A DNA stretch of 6,070 bases from positions 1-6,070 of the forward strand of contig CAKUEV010000120.1 in NCBI GenBank assembly GCA_934646845.1, read 5' to 3'. Made by a program: the position numbers and the translations under genes. This document shows positions 1-5,690 of the stretch, piece by piece; position 1 is the stretch's first letter; each line of letters opens with the position of its first letter. The notes under the pieces are model-generated. The model made no database searches. It was not told the origin of the DNA and saw only the letters and a program-made list of their open reading frames with translations. Origin of the DNA: an uncultured Slackia sp. (GTDB lineage: Bacteria; Actinomycetota; Coriobacteriia; Coriobacteriales; Eggerthellaceae).

Positions 1-64
1 ACTGACGACATTGTTTTTGTCATATTCGCAGGAGAAGTACCTGCTTGACCGAAAAGGCTCGAAC
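1..64. other. Leading intergenic segment with a short inverted repeat
   Basis: No gene is supported here. The reading frame of the following gene extends back to a TTG at position 11, but without a ribosome binding site there and without recognisable family sequence. GCAGG at 28-32 and CCTGC at 40-44 form a 5-bp inverted repeat with a 7-base spacer. It could be an operator half-site pair or part of a leader. No convincing -35/-10 pair was found. Confidence 0.3.
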
Positions 65-406
65 ATGAACATCCAAATCTTTGGCACCAAGAAAAGCTTC
101 GACACCAAAAAGGCGCAGCGCTATTTCAAGGAGCGCCGCGTGAAATTCCAGTTCGTCGACCTGAAAGAGAAAGGCCTGAGCAAAGGTGAGCTCGAAAGCG
201 TCGCTCGCGCGGCAGGCGGCATTGACGCGCTCATCGACCCGTCGGCCAAAGACGCCGACACGGTTGCGCTCGTGCAGTATCTCGGCGCCGACCAGAAATT
301 CGATAAGGTGCTCGAAAATCAGCAAATACTGCGCGAGCCCATCGTGCGCAACGGACGCCAAGCCACAGTCGGCTATCAGCCCGATGTATGGAAGGGCTGG
401 GAATAG
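65..406 (+). CDS. ArsC/Spx-family thioredoxin-fold protein lacking the catalytic cysteine
   Basis: A 113-residue protein of the ArsC/Spx/YffB-like family, whose usual length is about 110-130 residues. The start is ATG 65, because family-like sequence (MNIQIFGTKK) begins there; AAAAGG at 52-57 is a weak ribosome binding site. The first beta strand and loop, IFGTKKSFDTKKA (residues 5-17), sit where family members normally carry the redox cysteine. Here residue 11 is serine, and there is no cysteine anywhere in the chain. The C-terminal part keeps the family pattern: the region LREPIVRNGRQATVGY (residues 89-104) with the PIV segment, then a PDVWKGWE tail. Classical arsenate reduction needs a thiol, so this copy probably does not reduce arsenate; a binding, regulatory or scaffold role is possible but unproven. 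It appears to be a single gene, 101 bases ahead of the permease. Family assignment is firm; function is unknown. Confidence 0.85.
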   Translation: MNIQIFGTKKSFDTKKAQRYFKERRVKFQFVDLKEKGLSKGELESVARAAGGIDALIDPSAKDADTVALVQYLGADQKFDKVLENQQILREPIVRNGRQATVGYQPDVWKGWE

Positions 407-437
407 CCCCCAGCCGAATTGACGCGCGGAAAACCGT

Positions 438-490
438 ATTTCAAAGAGCGAGCGGCCCTTCGAAGCCTTATCATAAGACGATTTGAAATC
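438..490 (+). promoter_or_regulatory. Palindrome-rich leader/promoter region of the permease gene
   Basis: Three symmetrical elements lie in the 101-base gap before the permease. ATTTCAAA (438-445) and TTTGAAAT (482-489) are an exact 8-bp inverted repeat. Between them lies CTTATCATAAG (467-477), an 11-base palindrome around one central base. The right arm lies inside another palindrome, GATTTGAAATC (480-490). TATCAT (469-474) resembles a -10 hexamer, but no good -35 stands 16-18 bases upstream. These could be an operator or a leader RNA structure. I do not see a recognisable PyrR-binding consensus, although pyrimidine control would suit the downstream gene. Confidence 0.35.
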
Positions 491-507
491 TTTCAGAAAG
501 GCAAACC

Positions 508-1869
508 ATGAGCGATACCGCCCGCGCCACTTCGGGGTCCGAAACCCCGCGCGCCGTCTACGACGCAACCACCCTCGGCAAGCCGCGCATGTTCGTGCTG
601 GGAATCCAACACATGTTCGCGATGTTCGGCGCCACCATTTTGGTGCCGGTGCTCACGGGCCTTTCGGTAAGCGACACGCTGCTGTTCGCCGGCCTGGGCA
701 CGCTGCTCTTCCATATTCTGGCCAAGGGCAAGGTGCCAGCGTTTTTGGGCTCGTCGTTCGCGTTCATCGCAGGCTACGCCGCCATCGCTCCCAACGGCGA
801 GGCCGAGCTTCTGCCCTACGCATGCCTCGGCGTTGCATGCGCCGGCCTGCTTTATCTGGTGCTTTCGGCGCTCTTCCGCGCATTCGGCCCCGCGCGCGTC
901 ATGCGTTTCTTCCCTCCCGTGGTCACGGGCCCCATCGTGATTTGCATCGGCCTCATTCTGGCAAGCTCAGCCATCGCGAACTGCTCCACCAATTGGGTCG
1001 TGGCGATTATCGCCATCGCAACCATCGTGGTATGCAATATTTGGGGACGCGGCATGGTGAAAATCATCCCCATCCTTATCGGCGTGGTGGTAAGCTACGC
1101 CACCGCAGCCGCCATGGGCGAGGTTGATTTCTCGGGCGTGGCCGAAGCCGCGTGGATCGGCCTGCCGTTCAGCTGGGACAACACCGTATTCTCGCTGTTT
1201 GGCCCTGGCTTCGACACGGGCCTCGCCATTACCGCGATCATCACTATCATGCCGCTCGCCTTCGCCACGATGATCGAGCATATCGGCGACATCTCGGCGA
1301 TCAGCTCCACATGTGAGCGCAACTTCATCGCCAACCCGGGCCTGCACCGCACGCTGCTCGGCGACGGCCTCGCCACCATTTTGGCCTCGCTGTTCGGCGC
1401 CCCGGCCAACACCACCTACGGCGAAAACACCGGCGTGCTCGCGCTGACCCGCGTGTTCGACGCGCGCGTCGTGCGAATCGCGGCGTGCTGCGCAATCGTG
1501 CTTTCATTCAGCCCGAAATTCGCCGCCGTGATTGGCGCCATGCCTTCGTGCGTGATCGGCGGTGTGTCGCTCGTGCTCTACGGCATGATCTCGGCCGTGG
1601 GCGTGCGCAATCTCGTCGAAAACCACGTCGACTTCCAGAAAAGCCGCAACGTGCTTGTGGCCGCCATCGTGCTCGTGCTGTCCATCGGCATCGCCTACAG
1701 CGCGGCTGGAGCAATTACTTTCGAGGTTTCCGACATCGTGATTTCGCTTTCAGGCCTGGCCATCGGCTCGCTCGCCGGCATCATTCTGAATGCGATTCTG
1801 CCCGGCAAAGACTACGAATTCGACGAGAGCGACATTGCGGAAGAGGAGCACGCGCTCACGCTTCAATAG
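508..1869 (+). CDS. uraA: Uracil/xanthine permease, NCS2 family
   Basis: An integral membrane, proton-coupled nucleobase transporter of 453 residues, the usual NCS2 length. ATG 508 is preceded by GAAAGG (496-501) at good spacing. Family marks in order: QHMFAMFGATILVP (residues 34-47); FLGSSFAFIAGY (79-90); the substrate-site segment IEHIGD (256-261); PGLHRTLLGDGLAT (277-290); and NTTYGENTGVLALTR (301-315), the NCS2 signature. Known UraA structures place Glu241, His245 and Glu290 at the uracil site. By motif alignment these correspond to Glu257, Asp261 and Glu306, so two acids match UraA while His is replaced by Asp. Hydrophobic segments run from about 27 to 430, fitting 14 membrane helices in two inverted halves, followed by an acidic cytoplasmic tail (DYEFDESDIAEEE). 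Uracil is the most likely substrate because of the NTTYGEN motif; xanthine cannot be excluded. No pyrimidine salvage gene is adjacent, so it looks like a stand-alone unit. Confidence 0.93.
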   Translation: MSDTARATSGSETPRAVYDATTLGKPRMFVLGIQHMFAMFGATILVPVLTGLSVSDTLLFAGLGTLLFHILAKGKVPAFLGSSFAFIAGYAAIAPNGEAELLPYACLGVACAGLLYLVLSALFRAFGPARVMRFFPPVVTGPIVICIGLILASSAIANCSTNWVVAIIAIATIVVCNIWGRGMVKIIPILIGVVVSYATAAAMGEVDFSGVAEAAWIGLPFSWDNTVFSLFGPGFDTGLAITAIITIMPLAFATMIEHIGDISAISSTCERNFIANPGLHRTLLGDGLATILASLFGAPANTTYGENTGVLALTRVFDARVVRIAACCAIVLSFSPKFAAVIGAMPSCVIGGVSLVLYGMISAVGVRNLVENHVDFQKSRNVLVAAIVLVLSIGIAYSAAGAITFEVSDIVISLSGLAIGSLAGIILNAILPGKDYEFDESDIAEEEHALTLQ

Positions 1870-1907
1870 ACGGCACGCATTTTTCGAGACCTGAAGCGCC
1901 ATCGCAG

Positions 1908-1938
1908 CGCAACGTTTGTGCGACCTGCGGGCGTTGCG
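1908..1938 (+). repeat. Inverted repeat downstream of the permease (weak hairpin)
   Basis: CGCAACG (1908-1914) and CGTTGCG (1932-1938) are an exact 7-bp inverted repeat with a 17-base loop, about 40 bases after the permease stop. No T-run follows, so it is not a classical intrinsic terminator. It may stabilise the 3' end of the permease mRNA or be a protein site. It is the only candidate 3' structure seen between the permease and the next promoter. Confidence 0.3.
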
Positions 1939-1973
1939 TGTGCGCTTCGTGTATTCACTGCCCCTTGACCAGG

Positions 1974-1993
1974 CAAAGGTGTTATACCCTTTG
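1974..1993 (+). promoter_or_regulatory. Extended -10 promoter inside an operator-like inverted repeat, ahead of the MATE gene
   Basis: CAAAGG (1974-1979) and CCTTTG (1988-1993) are exact 6-bp inverted arms around TGTTATAC. The centre and the next base together read TG-T-TATACC (1980-1988), an extended -10 element (TGn plus a TATAAT-like hexamer). TTGACC lies at 1965-1970, but only 12 bases before the hexamer, too close for a normal -35. Transcription would start near 1995 and give a leader of roughly 58 bases. A regulator binding the palindrome would cover the -10, which suits repression of a drug-efflux gene by a local repressor. No regulator gene is in the window. Confidence 0.45.
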
Positions 1994-2039
1994 AGCACCT
2001 GAAACACACTCGAAACAAAGCGCCTCAAGCGCGGAAAGC

Positions 2040-2051
2040 GACGCCAGCGTC
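2040..2051 (+). repeat. Short inverted repeat abutting the MATE start codon
   Basis: GACGC (2040-2044) and GCGTC (2047-2051) form an exact inverted repeat ending one base before ATG 2053. As RNA it could fold as a small hairpin between the only purine-rich ribosome site (GGAAAG, 2034-2039) and the start codon. The distance from that site to the ATG is 13 bases, long for a normal site, and folding the hairpin would bring the two closer. Confidence 0.35.
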
Positions 2052-2052
2052 A

Positions 2053-3513
2053 ATGAGCACCACAGACAACACCGCCTCCGCCTCGCCCGAGCTCGAAACA
2101 GCCAAAACCCCTGCACAGCCGAAAAAGACCAACAGCATCGACATGCTGCACGGCCCCCTTTTGGGCAAGATCATCATATTCGCCGTTCCGCTGGCGCTTT
2201 CGTCGATCATCTCGCAGCTGTTCAATTCCGCCGACGCCGTTGTCGCCGGACGATTCATCAATAGCGGCGCCCTGGCGGCCGTCGGTGGCGTGGCACCGGT
2301 CATTTCCCTGCTCATCGGCCTTTTCGTAGGCCTGTCAGTCGGCGCGAACGTCGCAATCGCCATTCGAATCGGCCACGGGCGCATGGACCTCGTGAAGAGC
2401 GCGGTACAAACGACCGCCGTGCTCACGCTTGTATGCGGCGCCCTGCTCACTGTCGTTGGAATGCTCATTACCGGACCCATTCTCGACGCCATCGGCATGC
2501 CTGCCGAGGCAACCGAAGAGGCCGCGTGGTACTTGCGCATCTATTTCGCGGGCAGCGTGTTCTTCCTCGCGTACAATTTCGGCTCGGCCGTGCTGCGCGC
2601 GAAAGGCGACACCCGACGCCCGCTGTACGCGCTCGCTGCCGCGATGCTGCTCAACGTGGTGCTCAACGTAATTGCGGTCACTGTTTTCAATGCCGGCGTC
2701 ATCGGCATCGCGATTGCGACCGACATCTCGAACGCGCTTTCCGCGGCCATCGTCATTCGGATGCTGCTGCATGAGGAAGACGCGTTCCGCCTTGAGCCGC
2801 GCCGTCTGGCCGTCGATCGCAAAGCGCTCAAGATGATTTTGTATATCGGCCTGCCATCAGGCCTTCAGTCGATGGTCTTTTCGCTTTCCAACGTCATTAT
2901 CCAAGCAGCGATCAACAGCTTCGGCGCCGATTCCACCGCAGGCTCGGCGGCCACCATGAACTACGAGTACTACACGTACTTCTTCGTGAGCGCGTTCTCG
3001 CAAGCGGCTGTGACGTTTATCGGGCAGAACTTCGCCGCGGGCAATCTCAAGCGATGCGACTCCATCGTGCGCATTTGCATGGCGGCGGCGGTGTTGAGCG
3101 CCTTTACCCTGAGCGCGATTTTCGTTGGCCTGGGCAATATCTCGCTCGGCGCGTTCACGACCGAGGCCGCCGCGCTTGGCTACGGCACCATTCGCATGTG
3201 GCACGTTGAGCTGCTCGAATGCATGACATCGACCTACGAGGTGACCGCAGGCGCCATGCGCGGCATGGGTTGGTCGGTGCTGCCCACCATCGTGGTTATC
3301 GTGGGATCGTGCCTGCTGCGCATCGCGTTCATTTTCTGGGTGTTCCCGTCGATGAACGACTACACCTCGCTCATGAACATCTATCCCATCACGTGGACCG
3401 TCACCGGCACCACCATGATTGCGCTGTTCTTCTTCGCGAGGCATCGCGCCTACGCCGGCGTTCGCCAGGCGCAGGCGCAGGCCGCCAAGCACCAGAAGGC
3501 GGTCGCGGCATAG
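2053..3513 (+). CDS. MATE-family efflux transporter
   Basis: A 486-residue inner-membrane antiporter of the multidrug and toxic compound extrusion family, which exports cationic drugs or metabolites against Na+ or H+. A Ser/Thr/Pro/Lys-rich, non-membrane head (residues 1-28) is followed by the typical MATE opening MLHGPLLGKIIIFAVPLALS (31-50) and QLFNSADAVVAGRF (55-68). The first half continues with LRAKGDTRRPLYALAAAMLLN (181-201), the usual loop and helix after TM5. The second half opens at KMILYIGLPSGLQSMVFSLSN (260-280) and contains the conserved SQAAVTFIGQNFAAGN segment (316-331) and AGAMRGMGWSVLP (399-411). About 12 membrane helices are expected. The C-terminal tail is short, with Gln/Ala/Lys repeats. 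ATG 2053 is chosen although its ribosome site is weak; the alternative, Met31 at 2143, has none. Family is certain; the substrate cannot be read from sequence. Confidence 0.93.
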   Translation: MSTTDNTASASPELETAKTPAQPKKTNSIDMLHGPLLGKIIIFAVPLALSSIISQLFNSADAVVAGRFINSGALAAVGGVAPVISLLIGLFVGLSVGANVAIAIRIGHGRMDLVKSAVQTTAVLTLVCGALLTVVGMLITGPILDAIGMPAEATEEAAWYLRIYFAGSVFFLAYNFGSAVLRAKGDTRRPLYALAAAMLLNVVLNVIAVTVFNAGVIGIAIATDISNALSAAIVIRMLLHEEDAFRLEPRRLAVDRKALKMILYIGLPSGLQSMVFSLSNVIIQAAINSFGADSTAGSAATMNYEYYTYFFVSAFSQAAVTFIGQNFAAGNLKRCDSIVRICMAAAVLSAFTLSAIFVGLGNISLGAFTTEAAALGYGTIRMWHVELLECMTSTYEVTAGAMRGMGWSVLPTIVVIVGSCLLRIAFIFWVFPSMNDYTSLMNIYPITWTVTGTTMIALFFFARHRAYAGVRQAQAQAAKHQKAVAA

Positions 3514-3552
3514 AACGAGAACCGTAGCAGGCGAGAACCGCCGCCGCCAGCC

Positions 3553-3603
3553 AGGCGCGTTCAATTCGCCTTGCGCGCGTTCCCGCCGAAGCCGACTCGC
3601 GGG
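3553..3603. repeat. Short GC-rich inverted repeats between convergent genes
   Basis: The 93-base gap between the MATE gene and the convergent flavoprotein gene holds two small inverted repeats: AGGCG/CGCCT (3553-3557 and 3567-3571) and CCCGC/GCGGG (3582-3586 and 3599-3603). Each has 5-bp arms and neither is followed by a T-run on either strand. They sit where a shared terminator is expected, but the evidence for termination is weak. Confidence 0.22.
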
Positions 3604-3606
3604 CTC

Positions 3607-4233
3607 CTAGCGAATGAAGCTGGTCATCGCGCCGGTTTCGGCAACGGGCGGCTCGATGCCGTTTTCGCGGCCGAGCTCGATGCACTTCAGCATCCATGCC
3701 ATGTTGTGGCCGATATTGCGCATCGTGCGCATGCCTTCCTCATCGAGCGCGGCTTCGCCCGGCACACGTCCGTGCACGCCGTTCCAATAGGTCGACGCCA
3801 CAACGGGCATTTGCTTGATGGTGAAATATTTATTGAGCACGTCGAACGATGCCGTGATGCCTCCGCGGCGAGCCACGGCGATCGCCGCACCTGGCTTATG
3901 CTCGAATGCCGCCCCGCCTGCATAGAACGCGCGGTCGAGCACCGACAGAATGCGGCCGGTGGGATGCGCATAATACACCGGCGTGCCAAATACGAAACCA
4001 TCGGCCTGCTGGGCGGCTTTGATGAGCTCATTAACCATGTCGTCATCGAATACGCACGCGCAATCGAGCTCGCTGCACTTGCCGCAACCGATGCAATCAC
4101 GCACGGGAGCAGCGCCCAGCTGGAACACCTCCCATTCGATACCGTGGCCTTCAAGTGCCGCGCCGACTTCGGCGAGCGCCGCGGCCGTATTGCCCTTCGA
4201 CTTCGGGCTGCCATTGACCATAAGAACCTTCAT
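3607..4233 (-). CDS. Iron-sulfur flavoprotein / NADPH-dependent FMN reductase-like flavodoxin-fold protein
   Basis: A 208-residue soluble redox protein of the flavodoxin-like NAD(P)H:FMN reductase superfamily, in the iron-sulfur flavoprotein branch common in anaerobes. The frame opens at 4251, but the start is taken at 4233, where AAGGGGG lies just upstream and family sequence (MKVLMVNGSP) begins. The FMN phosphate loop is GSPKSKGNT (residues 8-16). A cysteine cluster follows: Cys47, Cys50, Cys53, Cys58 and Cys60, within RDCIGCGKCSELDCACVFDDD; the CX2CX2CX4-7C pattern binds a [4Fe-4S] cluster in Isf proteins. GTPVYYAHPTG (83-93) is the second flavin-contacting loop, and a conserved RRGG lies at 122-125. 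It probably moves electrons between ferredoxin or NAD(P)H and an unknown acceptor. It stands alone, facing the MATE gene, so no partner is indicated. There are five cysteines near the site, so either Cys58 or Cys60 could be the fourth ligand. Confidence 0.9.
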   Translation of the reverse strand: MKVLMVNGSPKSKGNTAAALAEVGAALEGHGIEWEVFQLGAAPVRDCIGCGKCSELDCACVFDDDMVNELIKAAQQADGFVFGTPVYYAHPTGRILSVLDRAFYAGGAAFEHKPGAAIAVARRGGITASFDVLNKYFTIKQMPVVASTYWNGVHGRVPGEAALDEEGMRTMRNIGHNMAWMLKCIELGRENGIEPPVAETGAMTSFIR

Positions 4234-4444
4234 GAGTCCCCCTTTATCCAACGAACCGCGCCAATCGATTCCGTCAATCGGCGCTTCGAATTTACCTATC
4301 TTAACCCCAGCATCGCATTCAGAGGCACTTTCGTTTTCCAGCGGGCAATCTTCGCTCTACGTCTCCAAGCGTTGCGCACGAAAAACAGCCCAGACGCTGC
4401 GGGCGCCCCGGAAATAGCCGCAAGCACGACCGGACACTGCGCGA
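4234..4444. other. Non-coding part of the divergent gap, upstream of the flavoprotein gene
   Basis: Upstream region of the minus-strand flavoprotein gene. Open frames cross it on both strands, but they lack ribosome sites and family sequence. CAATCG occurs twice (4263-4268 and 4275-4280), and GATT/AATC (4268-4271 and 4277-4280) can pair. On the minus strand TTGACG (4277-4272) resembles a -35 element, but no matching -10 lies at normal spacing. Nothing else can be supported. Confidence 0.3.
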
Positions 4445-4559
4445 TGCAAGCAGACCACCGGGCAAACCGCACATTGGGCAAGCCAGTTATCAGGCAAGCC
4501 GCCCATCGGACAAAACCACCCACTGGGCAAGCCGGCAAACGGGGCAACCCGTCCGAAAT
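4445..4559. repeat. Degenerate 16-17 base tandem repeat, about seven units
   Basis: A CAA-cored motif, consensus GGCAAGCC followed by a variable stretch, recurs in phase. Unit starts are 4445 (TGCAAGCA), 4461 (GGCAAACC), 4477 (GGCAAGCC), 4493 (GGCAAGCC), 4509 (GACAAAAC), 4526 (GGCAAGCC) and 4543 (GGCAACCC), with spacings of 16, 16, 16, 16, 17 and 17 bases. The second halves are looser (for example GCCCATCG and CGCACATTG). An extra half-unit, GGCAAAC, sits at 4534. The period is not a multiple of three, which argues against coding. The array ends about 25 bases before the -35 of the next gene, so it could be a set of protein-binding sites controlling that promoter. It could also be a decayed repeat with no role. 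Confidence 0.6.
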
Positions 4560-4584
4560 CCTATCAACCCCTCCCTGCAAGCTC

Positions 4585-4613
4585 TCGCCACCGACCGCGC
4601 CAGGCGCTACAAT
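4585..4613 (+). promoter_or_regulatory. Sigma-70-type promoter of the DUF559-like gene
   Basis: TACAAT (4608-4613) matches the TATAAT hexamer at five of six positions. Seventeen bases upstream, TCGCCA (4585-4590) matches TTGACA at four of six. Transcription would start near 4620, leaving a leader of about 24 bases that contains the strong ribosome site GGAGG (4635-4639). This is the clearest promoter in the window. Confidence 0.6.
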
Positions 4614-4643
4614 GCAGACACCTTTTTGAGAAACGGAGGCCGC

Positions 4644-5690
4644 ATGACGAGTCTTCTGTCCCATATCTCGGCGTTCGAATATTGGCGTCTCGTTGGCACG
4701 CCCGGTTTTGTTGTGCCCGAGCCGAGCCGCACGACCATCGCGCCGCCAAACTTCACCGTTGCCGATTTCGATTGGCTTACCGGCATAGGCGCCCTGTCGC
4801 GCCCCTTGCATGGCCTCACCTCGGTTAAGCACAAGCGCACAAACGAACCCGCAGTACGACACGTCGCATATCAAGAGTTGCCGTTCGGGTCCATCTGCTC
4901 AATATCTCCCGAACAGCGCATCACGTCTCCCGAACTCACCCTCGTCCAAATTGCGCCCCTGTTGTCGTTCATCGAGCTCGTTTGCGTCATCTGCGAGTTT
5001 TGCGGGCTCTTCACCATCAACGAATCGCTCGAAAATCCCCTCGTCAAACGTGCGCCACTCACAAGCGTCGCGAAAATCGCCGCTTTTTGCCAACGAGCCA
5101 AAGGGCTTACAGGAATCGCAAAAACGACCCAGGCAGTGAAATACGCCCACGACCGCTCTCGCTCGCCCATGGAAACCGCGGCCATTCTCTTGTTCACCCT
5201 ACCCCAGCAACGGGGAGGATATTCTCTTTCGGGCGCTCGGCTCAATCGTAAAATCGCACTGACTCCCAAGGCTCGCAAAATGGCGGGGATTGATCAACTT
5301 GAGCCCGATATCGCATGGCCGAAAGCCAAGATCATCGTCGAATACGACAGCAAAGCCTTCCATAACCAAGAAGCGCGAATATCGAATGACGCACGGCGCA
5401 AAAATGCCTTTACGACCTCGGGATTCCAGGTCATAACTCTCACCTCGAGCCAGCTGAATTCAAAAACGGAGATGGATAAAATTGCGGCGCACATTGCCGC
5501 CGCCGCGAAAAAGCGCGTGCGCATCGCGAAGCCCGCAATGTTCTACGCAAAGCAAAAGCTCCTGCGAATGGAGCTCCTTCATCGCGATGGGGTCCACAGA
5601 AAGCAACACACTCTGTCAGAGCGAGCTGGGCAACAGGTCGAGCGCGCCATAACAAACCTGGGATGGCTCACCGACGACGACCTAGCGTAA
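4644..5690 (+). CDS. Hypothetical protein with C-terminal DUF559/Vsr-like nuclease-fold domain
   Basis: A 348-residue protein with no signal peptide or clear membrane segment. ATG 4644 follows GGAGG (4635-4639). The frame also opens at TTG 4626, but that lies upstream of the ribosome site. N-terminal half: LLSHISAFEYWRL (residues 4-16), then about 90 residues of no recognised fold, then SPELTLVQIAPLLSFIELV (95-113) and CEFCGLF (117-123). I recall a similar layout in coriobacterial hypothetical proteins, but cannot confirm it here. C-terminal half: PDIAWPKAKIIVEYDSKAFH (221-240) carries the DUF559-type D...VExD...H pattern (Asp222, Glu233, Asp235, His240), followed by NDARRKNAFTTSGFQVITLT (248-267), the usual D-x-R-R and next strand. 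This resembles the PD-(D/E)xK/Vsr endonuclease fold, with Asp in place of the Lys. A basic tail (about 289-321) may bind nucleic acid. Base composition is lower in GC than the permease. It may be a DNA nuclease or an AbiEi-like accessory protein; the substrate is unknown. Confidence 0.78.
   Translation: MTSLLSHISAFEYWRLVGTPGFVVPEPSRTTIAPPNFTVADFDWLTGIGALSRPLHGLTSVKHKRTNEPAVRHVAYQELPFGSICSISPEQRITSPELTLVQIAPLLSFIELVCVICEFCGLFTINESLENPLVKRAPLTSVAKIAAFCQRAKGLTGIAKTTQAVKYAHDRSRSPMETAAILLFTLPQQRGGYSLSGARLNRKIALTPKARKMAGIDQLEPDIAWPKAKIIVEYDSKAFHNQEARISNDARRKNAFTTSGFQVITLTSSQLNSKTEMDKIAAHIAAAAKKRVRIAKPAMFYAKQKLLRMELLHRDGVHRKQHTLSERAGQQVERAITNLGWLTDDDLA

Noticed and set aside
419..447. TTGACG at 419 as a -35 element for the permease
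   Set aside because: No acceptable -10 lies 16-18 bases downstream (CAAAGA at 442-447).
1905..1994. A cysteine-rich tail (CATCGRCVCASCIHC) in another plus frame, resembling a zinc ribbon
   Set aside because: The frame runs through the permease gene in the wrong phase, with no independent start or ribosome site. The cysteines come from repeated TGC/TGT triplets in a non-coding gap.
2857..3564. A 235-codon minus-strand frame opposite the MATE gene
   Set aside because: His/Arg/Gly-rich composition typical of an antisense shadow; the plus-strand MATE sequence is unambiguous.
4445..4559. CRISPR array
   Set aside because: The period is only 16-17 bases and the conserved core about 8 bases. There are no repeat-spacer units of CRISPR size and no cas genes.
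3571..4629. A 352-codon open frame on the plus strand across the flavoprotein gene and the gap after it
   Set aside because: It is antisense to a clear iron-sulfur flavoprotein gene, has no ribosome site or recognisable domain, and crosses the tandem repeats. It is a GC-rich shadow frame.
4296..4874. A 192-codon open frame on the minus strand over the tandem repeats and the start of the DUF559-like gene
   Set aside because: It has repetitive low-information sequence in the repeat zone, overlaps a well-supported gene with its own ribosome site, and shows no family match.
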